From: Archaeoglobus profundus DSM 5631
Lineage (GTDB): Archaea; Halobacteriota; Archaeoglobi; Archaeoglobales; Archaeoglobaceae
Assembly: GCF_000025285.1 (NCBI RefSeq)
Contig: NC_013741.1
Location: forward strand, 1,178,001-1,242,000
Length of the DNA stretch: 64,000 nt
Direction of reading: 5' to 3'
Shown: in pieces, positions 8,597 through 16,283 of the stretch
Layout: the number at the start of each line of letters is the position of its first letter
Numbering within the stretch: position 1 is the stretch's first letter
The notes under the pieces: model-generated
Database searches by the model: none
What the model was told of the DNA's origin: nothing
Seen by the model: the letters and a program-made list of their open reading frames with translations, nothing else
Program-made: the position numbers and the translations under genes

Positions 8597-9214
8597 TTAT
8601 ATGTAGGTTAAGTTAGTTAAGCTCGGAGGAATGTGCTTGTTTATTATGAGCGGCGCTCCTATGGATGGCTTTAGCTCTATTGTTATATCATCATTAGTTT
8701 CTGGCAACTCTGCACCATATCCATCTTTAATCGCCGTCATGTTGATAATTATCTTGTACTTCTCATTCTTTTCAAGCAGGTTGTCGAATTGTCGGCCATC
8801 TATATGTACTATACCAAAATATCCCCACGGCTTATGTTGGTCAGTTCCATTAGGTGCTAAAGAAGTAGACTCATTATACGGTATCTGGTAGTAATAGTCC
8901 TTCCACCTAATTGCTAGTACAGTCTTGTTCAAGTCAACAGGAGTTCCTCCTGCTGTTAGTGTTACGTAGAAGAATATCTCTGACACATTACCATCGGATC
9001 CAGTTTCTTCTGCCACCAAATAGATGTACTGGCCATCCATTTCCAATGCACTTGATGCTTGCTTAACACCAGTGTCAACGCTCTGCTTACCCTTTTGTGC
9101 GGTGTAGAAACCTGCTCCAAGCATTACGTAGCTGAAGATCGCTGCTACCGTAACGAAGGCTATCAGTACGATCGCTGCCTCTAGTCCCGTGAATCCTTTT
9201 CTATCTTTTCTCAA
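8597..9214 (-). CDS. arlB: Archaellin (FlaB), first copy
   Basis: About 205 residues. Two starts are possible: GTG at 9229 or TTG at 9214. I prefer TTG 9214 because it gives LRKDRKG before FTGLEAAI, matching the leader length of the second archaellin, and GGAGG repeats lie upstream. The first 45 mature residues are nearly identical to the other copy while the outer domain has diverged, the usual signature of archaellin duplication. It is the first gene of the operon and sits behind a clear TATA box. Confidence 0.9.
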   Translation of the reverse strand: MRKDRKGFTGLEAAIVLIAFVTVAAIFSYVMLGAGFYTAQKGKQSVDTGVKQASSALEMDGQYIYLVAEETGSDGNVSEIFFYVTLTAGGTPVDLNKTVLAIRWKDYYYQIPYNESTSLAPNGTDQHKPWGYFGIVHIDGRQFDNLLEKNEKYKIIINMTAIKDGYGAELPETNDDITIELKPSIGAPLIINKHIPPSLTNLTYI

Positions 9215-9273
9215 CCTCCAACCTCCCACCGCACATCACCTCACCACTATCAGTATTATAATGCAACCCACAA

Positions 9274-9284
9274 ATATATAAAAG
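9274..9284 (-). promoter_or_regulatory. TATA box of the archaellum operon
   Basis: On the minus strand the sequence CTTTTATATATTTG spans 9271-9284, a good archaeal box A about 60-70 bases before the archaellin start. This predicts a transcript with a 5' leader of roughly 35-45 bases that contains the GGTGAGGTGAT and GGTGGGAGG motifs, unlike the leaderless genes elsewhere in the window. Confidence 0.65.
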
Positions 9285-9340
9285 TTTTTCCAATAATTAC
9301 TAATTACTTTTTTCTAAGTTGTAATTTCAAAAAAGCAATT

Positions 9341-9691
9341 TCAAATGTATAAGATCAAAAGAACTACGTTATGAACAGCTATGAGCCATAAAACTATGCA
9401 CGATAGAAAAGATCCCCAAAAGACACCAGAGAATAGTGCTTTACCAAATTCGCTCCTTTGAGAGAATTCGTAGAGGGATAGAAGTAATAGTGAAACTGAG
9501 AGAACTACACCTATTTTAAATAGAACTACTAGAAAAGGAGATTCCCTAGCTAACGAAAGTATTATCGGGTTAATTTCAACGAAATGAGGTAGCTTAAAGG
9601 CTATCACCGTTGTAAATAAGTCCATGAGGTTTGCTAAGTTTAGTAGAACTATTAGCAGCGGCAATTGATACTTACACTTTTGCAAGTTCAC
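9341..9691 (-). CDS. DUF5658-like integral membrane protein
   Basis: 116 residues with three or four membrane helices. The motif NLANLMDLFTTVIAFKLP followed by EINPIILSLA is typical of the small DUF5658 family (Asn-x-x-Asp, then an acidic-Asn-Pro signature). Starts with GTG. Function unknown in all members I am aware of. It stands alone between the archaellum promoter and the thiolation gene. Confidence 0.65.
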   Translation of the reverse strand: MNLQKCKYQLPLLIVLLNLANLMDLFTTVIAFKLPHFVEINPIILSLARESPFLVVLFKIGVVLSVSLLLLSLYEFSQRSEFGKALFSGVFWGSFLSCIVLWLIAVHNVVLLILYI

Positions 9692-9704
9692 AAATGAAAT
9701 TACA

Positions 9705-10631
9705 TTATTGACTTAAATTCTTTTTCTCTCTCAACTCCTCTAGGAGAACGCAGGCTTGACAGATTCTTTTAGAAGTAGGTTCACCACATCTCTCACACCT
9801 GTTCAACTTTATCTGCGGAAACATCTGCTTCAAGCAGGGTATGAGTGTTTCAAAGCTCCTCATTATCGAATACTTTCTCCCCGGATACTTCTCCTCAAAA
9901 TTGTAAATAAAGTCTCTAACCATTGCCCTGACTGGGAAGTAGCTGTAGGGACACTCGTTCATGTCCATCGGAAGGTTATGCAGTAAACCGTAGACGACAA
10001 CATCCCTTTCATACACTTCTCTGAACGGCTTTATTCTCATAATCAACCCCTCTTGAACTCTCTGAGGAATCAACCTCGCCAGTCTCTCTATATCTGCTTG
10101 CAAGAAATTCAGCAGAATTGTTTGAACTTCGTCATCTAGGTTGTGACCCGTTGCAAGCTTGGTAGCACCCATTTCCCTTGCAGTCTTGTTTAACAAATAT
10201 TTTCTGAAGACTCCACAGTAAGTGCAGGGTTTCTTATCACCCAGCTTGACCATCTCATCTAGAGTCATTCCAAAGTAATCCTTAAAAGATACGATGATGT
10301 GCTCAATTCCAAGCTCCGAAGTTATTTTCCTCGCTATCTTTACGGTAGGTGGCCTGTAGCCCTCAATTCCCTCATCGACTGTTATTGCGAAGAGTTCAAC
10401 ATCCCTTCTCTTGCTTAAAAACTTGTGAAGAACGTAGGTGAGGGTTACGCTATCTTTTCCACCGCTCAGAGCTATTGCTATCCTATCTCCGCTCTCTATC
10501 ATGTTGAACTTCTTTATCGCGTACTTCACTTTCCTTTCAAAGTACTCAATGAAGTGCTTTGCACAGAGGTGCAGATTCGCATGCCTTATGTAGGTTACGG
10601 CTGGTCTCTTACACTTATCACAGCTTATCAC
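9705..10631 (-). CDS. tRNA 2-thiolation enzyme, TtuA/NcsA (Ctu1) family
   Basis: 308 residues. N-terminal zinc finger (Cys4, Cys7, Cys23, His26), a PP-loop ATP-binding motif SGGKDS at residues 56-61, the internal Cys pair PCTYCGVFRK and Cys in the TGHNLDDE region, then a C-terminal zinc ribbon CERCG...CQAC. This layout is that of the TIGR00269 group that adenylates and thiolates U34 or U54 of tRNA, using an iron-sulfur cluster held by the central cysteines. In a hyperthermophile thiolation of U54 stabilises tRNA. Which uridine is the target cannot be told from sequence. Confidence 0.88.
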   Translation of the reverse strand: MISCDKCKRPAVTYIRHANLHLCAKHFIEYFERKVKYAIKKFNMIESGDRIAIALSGGKDSVTLTYVLHKFLSKRRDVELFAITVDEGIEGYRPPTVKIARKITSELGIEHIIVSFKDYFGMTLDEMVKLGDKKPCTYCGVFRKYLLNKTAREMGATKLATGHNLDDEVQTILLNFLQADIERLARLIPQRVQEGLIMRIKPFREVYERDVVVYGLLHNLPMDMNECPYSYFPVRAMVRDFIYNFEEKYPGRKYSIMRSFETLIPCLKQMFPQIKLNRCERCGEPTSKRICQACVLLEELREKKNLSQ

Positions 10632-10676
10632 AAGGAGAAATCGTCAGCTTGATTATAAAGCTACTTGCTCTCTGCT

Positions 10677-11015
10677 TCAATGAAAGACTGAACCTTTGAT
10701 AACTTTCGTAACTGATAGCATCCGATTCACATTTATCTTTCTTTTAAACCTCTCCACGTACTCTGGTCCGAGATACTCTTCGATCTAATTAATCCAAGCG
10801 TCGTAATTCAGATCGTTTTCGAATAGAGATGTTGTAAGCCAGTTTAGCACAAATTCCTTTACGGATGGAAATCTGCATTCGGCAAAAACTTCTAGCTTTT
10901 TCTTAATATCCATACCTTTGAAGATGTAATCCGAAATAGCGTTGAATAGGAAGAGTTTGTCTGAGCCTGTAAGCTTAGACTTCACATCTTTGAGAATTTC
11001 CCTTTCAATAGCCAT
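10677..11015 (-). pseudogene. Small helical protein interrupted by an in-frame TAG
   Basis: The open frame from ATG 11015 runs 76 codons to a TAG at 10785-10787. Beyond it the same frame stays open for 35 more codons to a TGA at 10677-10679, and that stretch (IEEYLGPEYVERFKRKIN and onward) has the same Glu/Lys/aromatic composition as the first part. A one-base change would give a single 112-residue protein. Alternatively the 76-residue product is the full gene and the rest is chance. Several neighbouring genes end in TAG normally, so amber decoding is unlikely. Family unknown. A TATA-like AATTTATATAAAGTAAATTT overlaps its upstream side. Confidence 0.45.
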
Positions 11016-11092
11016 TAAATAAATTTACTTTATATAAATTTACTTTATCTTGACAAATATGATTTCTCTTTCCTTGCAAATTATTACAATGA

Positions 11093-12220
11093 TCATTCAA
11101 ACGCTTTTCTTACACAATCCTCCAGAGTGCCGTATAAGACCTTAACTCCTCTCAACTTGGGGAGGTATGTTAAAGCTTTTCCTGAGTTGGTCATTACGCA
11201 TTCGAATCTTCTAGTTGCAGGGGAAACGACCATGCACGTATCCCTGAAAACCCTTACACCCTTCATTTCAAGATAGTCAACTACCTCTATCAAGTCTTCG
11301 TAAACTTTCCTAGATGTGAATATCCAGAATTCTCTCCTAACCTTTCCACTGAAGTTCTTTAGGAGGTTGTATACCTTTATCAGCTCTTCTTTTGAAAGGT
11401 GTGGACAACCCAGAGTAATTATATCGGGATCGCAATCGAAGTTTAATTCCAATTTGTCCACTACAATCTTCTCACTTGGTATTTCGAAATCGTTCCACTC
11501 TGGCGTTTGATCAATTACGTGGAAGATTGCAACGTTACCTGTTGATGCCAAGCCTGCTCCCAGAGCCTTAAGGTCATCATCGCTTAATTTTCTGTTAAAT
11601 TTGAATATGGGGATCCCCTCTATTTCACTTCCTATCTTGTAACCTAAAATCGACGGATCGCAATCACATTCAACCTTCACGAGAATGCTGGGCGCTCGAT
11701 TCTCTTTAATATGCAGGCCGTAATAAGGTGTTTTTCCAATTACGGCACTTGCTAAAGCACTAATTCCGCTCTCCCTATTTGTCCTCGCACCCAAAACCGA
11801 ATTTGCATAGATAACCGCTGAGGACTCCGCCCACGCCAAATGCTCACCGATTGACGGCCTGTAAATGTAGTAGGGAGTACACGTGAGAGTTAGCTCGGCG
11901 CCCATCTCCTTGAAAATATTTAAAAGTTTCATCTGCTTTCTAGCGAAGTCTTCGTCAATACCCATTTCCTTCCATCTATCCAAATCCATACCGGCTGGAT
12001 TTATCGTAGTCTTAACTGTAAATTTGACATTCAAACTTCTCAACCACTCCAATCCTTCATCTCCAATGTTCTGATAGGATACTCCAGATATGTGAGCATG
12101 TTTTATCGGGATAAGTCTCTCCGCATCAAATATCTCACCTAAAGCAACGAGTATTTCCATGCACTTGGAAACACCGTCGCCTCTTTCAAGCAACTTCTCC
12201 TCTTCTTTTGTCAAAAACAT
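11093..12220 (-). CDS. Aconitase X large subunit (phosphomevalonate dehydratase, large subunit)
   Basis: 375 residues of the AcnX/DUF521 catalytic family. In archaea the large and small subunits dehydrate 5-phosphomevalonate to trans-anhydromevalonate phosphate in the modified mevalonate pathway, using an iron-sulfur cluster. Family landmarks include KHAHISGVSYQNIGDEG near the N-terminus, TCTPYY, AWAESSAVIYANSVLGARTNRE, and the cluster-binding region GCPH...D(T)CMVV. The small DUF126 subunit is usually encoded next door but is absent here; the neighbours are unrelated small genes, so it must be elsewhere. Its stop is followed by the DUF5371-like gene in the same direction. Confidence 0.88.
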   Translation of the reverse strand: MFLTKEEEKLLERGDGVSKCMEILVALGEIFDAERLIPIKHAHISGVSYQNIGDEGLEWLRSLNVKFTVKTTINPAGMDLDRWKEMGIDEDFARKQMKLLNIFKEMGAELTLTCTPYYIYRPSIGEHLAWAESSAVIYANSVLGARTNRESGISALASAVIGKTPYYGLHIKENRAPSILVKVECDCDPSILGYKIGSEIEGIPIFKFNRKLSDDDLKALGAGLASTGNVAIFHVIDQTPEWNDFEIPSEKIVVDKLELNFDCDPDIITLGCPHLSKEELIKVYNLLKNFSGKVRREFWIFTSRKVYEDLIEVVDYLEMKGVRVFRDTCMVVSPATRRFECVMTNSGKALTYLPKLRGVKVLYGTLEDCVRKAFE

Positions 12221-12221
12221 G

Positions 12222-12431
12222 TCACTCGATGAAATCTTTAAGATATAATGGTTTCCTACCTCTCATCTTACTTACTTTCATCGTCGTCTTTACCTTCTTG
12301 ATATGGGGACAGCTTATGTAATGGTAAACTGCTTCACTCAAAGCATCCTTTATAGTGTTCCTACCACTTCTAGCCTTCAACTCCTCTACAATCTCAAGTG
12401 GTAAGGGAACTTGAACTATTTTAAGCTTCAC
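12222..12431 (-). CDS. DUF5371-like small protein, ribbon-helix-helix type
   Basis: 69 residues. A beta strand (LKIVQVPLP) followed by two helices (EIVEELKARSG, TIKDALSEAVYHYI) has the ribbon-helix-helix rhythm, with a basic C-terminal tail. The gene overlaps the end of the upstream YkgJ-like gene by four bases and runs into aconitase X one base later, so the three form a unit. A DNA-binding role is inferred from fold only; a small family found in Archaeoglobales is the likely home. Confidence 0.6.
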   Translation of the reverse strand: MKLKIVQVPLPLEIVEELKARSGRNTIKDALSEAVYHYISCPHIKKVKTTMKVSKMRGRKPLYLKDFIE

Positions 12432-12895
12432 ATGATAGCTTTATTTTTAACACTAAAAACTTTTCTACATGTTATACTTTCAACATCCCTCCTCTCTCCC
12501 AGATGAATTTGAATAGCTTCAACTATCATTCTCTTGAGGCTTTCACTAGGCCTACCTAAGACAATATTGGGACAGAACAAATCTACATAGACGTAGAATC
12601 TTTCACCTTTATACTCGAACTCAGCCTTTTCGTTGCCCTTTTTTCTTATTTTAAAGGGGTACAGCTTACACGCGATTGGCTTTAGCTCTCCTTGGAGCAT
12701 GCAGAATCTTCCAGCTTGGAAAGGGCACTTACCGTTTATTTTCTTAATATAAAACTTTCCAAACCTCTCCTCAACAAATCCAGTCCACTTCAATCTCAAA
12801 TACTCGTAAGCTCTGAGAGGAACCAAGTACTCATTGCAACACAGACCGCAAGCTGTGCAGTGCCAGCTGTGCACTTTCCTCCAAGGAACTTCCAT
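12428..12895 (-). CDS. YkgJ-family CxxC cluster protein
   Basis: 155 residues. The N-terminus holds CTACGLCC, then CPFQ..RFCML and CKLYPF, the spacing of the YkgJ/FliB family thought to bind zinc or an iron-sulfur cluster. Function of these proteins is not established. The gene precedes the DUF5371-like gene with a four-base overlap. Standing ATG at 12895 has GGAAC-like sequence upstream but no strong ribosome binding site. Confidence 0.75.
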   Translation of the reverse strand: MEVPWRKVHSWHCTACGLCCNEYLVPLRAYEYLRLKWTGFVEERFGKFYIKKINGKCPFQAGRFCMLQGELKPIACKLYPFKIRKKGNEKAEFEYKGERFYVYVDLFCPNIVLGRPSESLKRMIVEAIQIHLGERRDVESITCRKVFSVKNKAIM

Positions 12896-12932
12896 GAAAA
12901 TAGATTTTTAGCTCTGATTAAGTCGCTTTCGA

Positions 12933-13376
12933 TCAAAAAACTTCGTCAAACTCGACGAATTCCTCTGGAAGTTCTTCCGAGCTACCCGCCTCATCCAAAA
13001 CCTTGTCCTCAACGTAGATAGGACAACCGATTCTAACGGCTATAGCAATGCTGTCGCTAGGTCTAGCATCTATCTCAACCTCGTGGTCATTCTGCCTTAA
13101 GACAATACGAGCGTAAAACGTGTTATCTATGAGATCATCTATAACTATCTTCTCAACTTTCGCATTTAGCTTACCAAGTATATCTACGAGGAGATCGTGA
13201 GTCATGGGACGTGGGGGTATCACATTCTTCAAGGCGGAGTTTATAGCCATAGCTTCAGCAAGTCCAATGTAGATTGGCAAGAATCTACCATCTTCGCTCC
13301 TAAGCACTACAACTGGAGAAAGGCCGAAGAGACTTCTTGCCGCAAATACGCCGTACACTTCCGCAACTAGCTCCAT
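12933..13376 (-). CDS. Bifunctional nuclease family protein (DUF151)
   Basis: 147 residues. Conserved segments PVVVLRSEDGRFLPIYIG, EAMAINSAL, RPMTHDLL and DARPSDSIAIAVRIGCPIYV match the BFN/DUF151 family throughout. Some members have DNase and RNase activity in plants and Thermotoga structures suggest a small metal-free fold; the archaeal role is unknown. The C-terminus is acidic (EELPEEFVEFDEV). It is transcribed away from the divergent homocysteine pair. Confidence 0.85.
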   Translation of the reverse strand: MELVAEVYGVFAARSLFGLSPVVVLRSEDGRFLPIYIGLAEAMAINSALKNVIPPRPMTHDLLVDILGKLNAKVEKIVIDDLIDNTFYARIVLRQNDHEVEIDARPSDSIAIAVRIGCPIYVEDKVLDEAGSSEELPEEFVEFDEVF

Positions 13377-13523
13377 CGAATACTACTATATCTCATCCTA
13401 TTAATCCTTTTGCTCGAACTTCAAAAACTCCGTCCGAAGTCTTAAGATTAAAAGTGTTGAACTTACTGGCTTATAGACTATTTGAGAAAATTTTTAGATT
13501 CTAGAATTGGCTATCAGAAAAAG

Positions 13524-13531
13524 CTATATAT
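13524..13531 (+). promoter_or_regulatory. TATA box of the homocysteine synthesis pair
   Basis: CTATATAT preceded by the purine-rich AAAAAG lies 24-30 bases before the ATG at 13554. This spacing predicts transcription starting at the start codon and argues that the longer open frame beginning at 13482 is not translated, since the box lies inside it. Confidence 0.65.
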
Positions 13532-13553
13532 TCTAAATGAGTATTCGCATGCT

Positions 13554-15032
13554 ATGAAAAGAACTATCGATGAAATCAATGAAAAGATCAGAAAAGGCGA
13601 TGTTTGCGTCGTTACAGCTGAGGAGATGAAGGAAATAGTCGAAGAACTTGGTCCTGAGAAGGCTTTTAAGGAGGTTGACGTTGTTACAACTGGTACTTTC
13701 GGAGCTATGTGCTCATCGGGTGCATTCTTCAACTTTGGTCATTCCGATCCTCCCATAAAGATGCAGAGGGTTTGGTTGAACGATGTTGAGGCTTATACTG
13801 GCATTGCTGCAGTTGACGCTTATCTGGGCGTAACTCAACTTTCCGAAAGTAGGGAGGATTATGGAGGAGCTCACGTTATAGAGGAATTAGTTAGTGGAAG
13901 AGAAGTTGAGCTTAGAGCTACCGGCTACGGAACGGACTGCTATCCAAGAAAGAGCATCGTTACGGAAATATCGTTAGAGGATGTAAATCAGGCTGTCATG
14001 GTAAATCCAAGAAATGCCTATCAGAGGTACAAAGCTGCTACGAACTCTTCAGATAGAATTTTGAGAACTTACATGGGTACGCTGTTGCCACACTTTGGAA
14101 ACGTTACGTTTGCTGGATGTGGTGAAATATCTCCTCTGAACAACGATCCTGAATTCAGGACTATAGGCATTGGAACGAGGATATTTCTCTGCGGTACTAA
14201 GGGTTACATAATAGGTGAAGGAACTCAGCACTCTCCACCTTTCGGCACTCTGATGGTTAAGGGTGATCTGAAGGAGATGAAACCCGAGTTTATGAAGGCG
14301 ATAGTCATGCCGGGTTACGGAGTTACTCTGTGCTTAGGCATAGGAATTCCCATTCCCATATTGGATGTCGAGATGGCGAAGTTCACGGGTATAAGAGATA
14401 AGGATATAATTACCGAAATAATAGATTTCGGTGTTCCCAGAAGGGACAGACCTGTTGTAAGAAAGGTAAGCTACGCTGAGCTTAAGAGCGGTAGAGTTGT
14501 AATAAACGATGAAGAAGTGAGAGTATCACCACTTTCAAGCTACTACATGGCTAGAAAAGTCATGGAGGAGCTTAAGAAGTTAATAGAAAGAGGAGAATTC
14601 TTATTGACTGCTCCGGTCGAGAGATTACCTACTAAAGGTGTTTTTAAGCCGATGAGACAGAAGGATGTAAAGGTTGTAAAGAGCGTTATGACAAGGGCAA
14701 TAACCGTAAAGCCTGATACAAGTGTCGAGGAAGTAGCTAAGATAATAATTCAAAACAATGTCAATCACCTTCCAGTTGTGGACGATGAGGGAAGACTTGT
14801 TGGAATCGTAACGTCGTGGGACATTGCAAAGGCTGTTGCAATGGGAAAGATGGGTAAGGTTAAGGATGTTATGACAAGAAAGGTCATCACAGCATTGCCA
14901 GATGAACCAGTTGAGAGTGCTGCGAGGAAGATGGAGAAGCACAACATCTCAGCTTTACCCGTTGTAGATGCCAAAATGCGTGTGCTGGGTCTTGTTACGA
15001 GTGAAGATTTGAGCAAATTGCTTGCGAGGTGA
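13554..15032 (+). CDS. L-aspartate semialdehyde sulfurtransferase (DUF39) with two CBS domains
   Basis: 492 residues. Residues 1-360 are the HcyBio/DUF39 domain (SSGAFFNFGHSDPPIK, GGAHVIEELVSGREVELRATGYGTDCYPR, GGTQHSPPFGT-like segment); residues about 375-490 are a CBS pair with the repeats MTRAITVKPDTSVEEVAKII and MTRKVITALPDEPVE. Together with the ferredoxin-like gene that follows, this family makes homocysteine from aspartate semialdehyde and a sulfide donor, as shown for methanogens. A catalytic Cys in the TDCYPR/SSGAF regions is expected. The CBS pair suggests control by an adenosyl ligand such as ATP or S-adenosylmethionine. Confidence 0.88.
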   Translation: MKRTIDEINEKIRKGDVCVVTAEEMKEIVEELGPEKAFKEVDVVTTGTFGAMCSSGAFFNFGHSDPPIKMQRVWLNDVEAYTGIAAVDAYLGVTQLSESREDYGGAHVIEELVSGREVELRATGYGTDCYPRKSIVTEISLEDVNQAVMVNPRNAYQRYKAATNSSDRILRTYMGTLLPHFGNVTFAGCGEISPLNNDPEFRTIGIGTRIFLCGTKGYIIGEGTQHSPPFGTLMVKGDLKEMKPEFMKAIVMPGYGVTLCLGIGIPIPILDVEMAKFTGIRDKDIITEIIDFGVPRRDRPVVRKVSYAELKSGRVVINDEEVRVSPLSSYYMARKVMEELKKLIERGEFLLTAPVERLPTKGVFKPMRQKDVKVVKSVMTRAITVKPDTSVEEVAKIIIQNNVNHLPVVDDEGRLVGIVTSWDIAKAVAMGKMGKVKDVMTRKVITALPDEPVESAARKMEKHNISALPVVDAKMRVLGLVTSEDLSKLLAR

Positions 15033-15037
15033 TATAA

Positions 15038-15424
15038 ATGATTTTGAGACTTAAGTTTGATGCCAGAACGATTAGAAAGCCTGTCATATCAATTGCAACG
15101 CTTGAAACTAATGCTTTGATAAACATACTGAGAGCCGATGTAGGTGCAAGAGAAGGGGAGATGATAGTAGAAGTTGATGATGAGAAGGTTAAGAAAGTTG
15201 AGGAAGTTCTGAAGAGATACGGCGTTGAAATTCAGGAGCTTGGCGAGGGGATAGTCAAAGATGACAGCAAGTGCATCCACTGCGGTCTGTGCATAAGCGT
15301 ATGTCCCATGGAGGTTTTCAAGTTCGACGAAAACTGGAGAGTTGTTCTGGATCCAAAGAAGTGCATTCACTGTGGCTTCTGCGTTAAAGTTTGTGTAACT
15401 AAAGCTCTAACCCTCTACACCTGA
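15038..15424 (+). CDS. NIL-domain ferredoxin partner of homocysteine synthesis
   Basis: 128 residues. Residues 1-70 are a NIL domain (ferredoxin-like fold); residues 75-128 hold two four-cysteine motifs, CIHCGLCISVC and CIHCGFCVKVC, for two [4Fe-4S] clusters. In methanogens this partner is needed for reduction during sulfur transfer to aspartate semialdehyde. It begins five bases after the upstream stop with AGGTGATATAAATG as ribosome binding site and start, so the two are cotranslated. The end overlaps the convergent transporter gene by 18 bases. Confidence 0.9.
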   Translation: MILRLKFDARTIRKPVISIATLETNALINILRADVGAREGEMIVEVDDEKVKKVEEVLKRYGVEIQELGEGIVKDDSKCIHCGLCISVCPMEVFKFDENWRVVLDPKKCIHCGFCVKVCVTKALTLYT

Positions 15425-16225
15425 CTTCAGAGCAACCAAAACGCTCGAAAGGATTAAAACAGCACCAATTAGCTGCTTTAGAGTCAGAACCTCGTTGAAG
15501 AATAAAAATCCGAAAATTCCGGCTGAAACGGGCTCAATGAGAGCTATTATTGGCGCATTTTCCTTTTTACAAAACTTTATCCCATAATTCAAGAGTACGA
15601 ATGGAATGGCTGTGGGTATCAAACCCAAACCCAGTAACCAAAGTAATTTGGCCTCCAATACGCTCAGAATATCGAACGATAGTGCAATGGGAGCCAAAGC
15701 TAGAGACGATATTAGCAGCGTTATGAAGGTTATTTCAATCGATGATGCAAACTCTCTTACCTCTTTGGCAAGTAAAAAGTATCCGGCATAGCATAGACCA
15801 GCAAAAATTCCGAATATTATACCAAAATTTAAGCTGTAGTAGGGTGAAAGTAGGAGATAAAGGCCAAATAAAGCTGTGATTAAAGAGAAAATCGATACTC
15901 TACCAATGTCTTCTCCTCTAAGTATCATGAATATTATGACGTAAACTGGAGCCATATATAGGAGGAGGGCGGAAATTGCCATCTCTACAAGCTGAATTGA
16001 TGAAATGTAGAAAGTAATGGTAAGTAAGCTTACGAAAGATAGTGATAAAACCTTTAAGTTTTTGAAAAGGGAAAATCTAACCAGCTTTATTGCAGGAAGG
16101 AGGTAGATTAAACCGAAAGCCATTCTTAAGAACGTAACAATTAAAGGATTGACATCGATGTTCCTTACAAATATTGCGAGAGATCCCATTAAGACAGCTG
16201 ATACTGTTACAGTCAAGCATCTCAT
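15407..16225 (-). CDS. EamA-family drug/metabolite transporter
   Basis: 272 residues with ten predicted membrane helices in two five-helix EamA repeats, for example VTFLRMAFGLIYLLPAIKL and FGFLFFNEVLTLKQLIGAVLILSSV, which carries the family signature near the C-terminus. The substrate cannot be predicted. It ends in TAG and overlaps tail-to-tail with the NIL-ferredoxin gene. Confidence 0.85.
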   Translation of the reverse strand: MRCLTVTVSAVLMGSLAIFVRNIDVNPLIVTFLRMAFGLIYLLPAIKLVRFSLFKNLKVLSLSFVSLLTITFYISSIQLVEMAISALLLYMAPVYVIIFMILRGEDIGRVSIFSLITALFGLYLLLSPYYSLNFGIIFGIFAGLCYAGYFLLAKEVREFASSIEITFITLLISSLALAPIALSFDILSVLEAKLLWLLGLGLIPTAIPFVLLNYGIKFCKKENAPIIALIEPVSAGIFGFLFFNEVLTLKQLIGAVLILSSVLVALKSGVEG

Positions 16226-16283
16226 GAAGGTTTGAGCTGAATAACATAGAATATAGAGTTTTTGAAAAGAAAAAATAGGATGT

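Noticed and set aside
13482-13553. N-terminal extension of the DUF39 protein
   Set aside because: The TATA box lies inside it and the family starts at the ATG at 13554.
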